6,276 bases of DNA. It comes from CAMEON01 sp964427175. GTDB lineage: Bacteria; Bacillota; Clostridia; Oscillospirales; CAG-272. Numbering within the stretch: the stretch's first letter is position 1; each line of letters begins with the position of its first letter. Shown here one piece after another: positions 5,415-6,276 of this stretch. The DNA is taken from positions 1-6,276 of the forward strand of contig CAYRTP010000154.1 of assembly GCA_964427175.1 (NCBI GenBank). The letters run 5' to 3'. The translations under genes and the position numbers were made by a program. The notes beneath the pieces were generated by a model. That model saw only the letters and a list, made by a program, of their open reading frames with translations. It was not told the origin of the DNA and did no database searches.

Positions 5415-6276
5415 TTAAGATTTTTCGCTTGCCGCAGCATAGGCATTTGTAATTGTCGAATTGTTTGTAGATCGCCAATAGTCTGTTGAGAAGGAACCAA
5501 TTTTCTCCTCTGACGAGAATAGCGGATTAAAATTACCCTCATAGTCTGTTACAGGCGCAGTTCCCGCCAGCATATCTTTCTTTTGAACCCACTCATCATC
5601 TAGTCGCTCAAAAACAATCGCATATACCGGAACTCTATTCATATTAAAATAAGTACCGCCTTCATCCAACGGATCCGCCGTCACATACAGAACCATATCC
5701 ACCTCGCCATCTCCGGTTACGTCCTGTTCTTTGATCAAGCCCTTGACAGGTACAGGATCTTCGGTATTGGGAAGCGTGATACTCGTGAATTCTCCGAAAA
5801 TGGCATCGACAATGGCTTGATCGTCGGTTTTTGCTCCGCTTACGTTGGCAATGTAGTTTCCTGTGTCAGCGTCATTCTGAGCCATAGCCGCGTCAAGTTC
5901 CGCCAGGAATTCCTCGTTTCCGTATTCTATGGTAGAGTCAGTATATTCAACTGTAATATTTCCGGCATCCCCGTTCAGGATCTGCAGGAACCGTTCAGAA
6001 ATGTTTGTTGCCGCTATTTGAGTCAGATCTTCATAATCGGGTGTAAAACGCAACAGGTTCTGAGCATCGCTCAAAGCAACCGAGCTTGCGCCGCTTTTGA
6101 ACGTAATGGTATAGGTCTCGGTCATTCCGTTTTTCAACAGAACACCCTGCGCGGTAGCATTTGTGCTTGTGACCACCTTGGGGACCGTGTATTTGGCCGC
6201 TTCATCCATAATGACAACCGTATCAAAATACTGATCGACACCGCTGTTATTCTTCACCTCGACCTTGACCGTATAC
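5415..6276 (-). CDS. Unidentified acidic, probably exported protein, N-terminus missing
   Basis: The frame is open from the right edge to a TAA at 5417-5415, giving 286 complete C-terminal residues; the start is outside the window. A GTG at 6257 is internal, since the frame continues upstream with strand-like YTVKVEVKN. I do not recognise the family. The first part (to about 65) looks like an all-beta domain (YTVKVEV, DQYFDTVVIMD, ETYTITFKSG). A mixed region follows, then DVTGDGEVD (encoded at 5723-5697), a short Asp/Gly loop like calcium-binding or FG-GAP-type loops, running into the strand MVLYVTADP. The visible part is acidic and has no cysteine or histidine and no membrane segment, consistent with a secreted or surface lipoprotein. 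Its GC content is visibly lower than that of the genes to its left (roughly 45-50% in hand-counted lines against 60-75%), which may mean recent transfer or a less-expressed accessory gene. Confidence 0.75.
   Translation of the reverse strand, partial: YTVKVEVKNNSGVDQYFDTVVIMDEAAKYTVPKVVTSTNATAQGVLLKNGMTETYTITFKSGASSVALSDAQNLLRFTPDYEDLTQIAATNISERFLQILNGDAGNITVEYTDSTIEYGNEEFLAELDAAMAQNDADTGNYIANVSGAKTDDQAIVDAIFGEFTSITLPNTEDPVPVKGLIKEQDVTGDGEVDMVLYVTADPLDEGGTYFNMNRVPVYAIVFERLDDEWVQKKDMLAGTAPVTDYEGNFNPLFSSEEKIGSFSTDYWRSTNNSTITNAYAAASEKS

Noticed and set aside
5697..5723. Dockerin or EF-hand domain in the right-edge protein
   Set aside because: Only one short DVTGDGEVD loop is present, without the second repeat and helix expected of a dockerin, so only a calcium-type loop is suggested.

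Overview
The window looks like chromosomal DNA of a GC-rich, Gram-positive anaerobe, most likely a clostridial (Bacillota) lineage such as Oscillospirales. This is an inference from the PflX-type radical SAM protein, the textbook sigma-A promoters, strong AGGAGG-type ribosome binding sites, GC-rich codon use in most genes and the style of the intergenic palindromes. No marker gene fixes the taxonomy.

Layout. (1) Positions 1-846, minus strand: a COG1313/PflX-type radical SAM protein, cut by the left edge close to its C-terminus. (2) Positions 847-1020: a compact divergent regulatory region with two back-to-back promoters, each with 17-bp spacing; the spacers carry a matched 9-bp inverted repeat. 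(3) Positions 1021-3194, plus strand: mscS (small mechanosensitive channel) followed after 17 bp by cinA (NMN amidase), probably one operon. (4) Positions 3195-3513: a 319-bp gene-free stretch with a perfect 33-bp palindrome, a set of competing G/C hairpins, and a small hairpin abutting the pfkA ribosome binding site. (5) Positions 3514-5326, plus strand: pfkA (ATP-type 6-phosphofructokinase) and, one base after its stop codon, a family 16 glycoside hydrolase with no signal peptide; a clear intrinsic terminator follows. (6) Positions 5415-6276, minus strand: the C-terminal 286 residues of an unidentified acidic, probably exported protein of visibly lower GC content, convergent with the GH16 gene.

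The window is mostly housekeeping: osmotic safety valve, pyridine nucleotide salvage and glycolysis. No defence system, mobile element with a recognisable transposase, CRISPR array or RNA gene was found. The points most worth a second look are the leaderless GH16 enzyme apparently coupled to phosphofructokinase, the palindromic element between cinA and pfkA, the inverted repeat in the divergent promoters, and the unidentified low-GC gene at the right edge.
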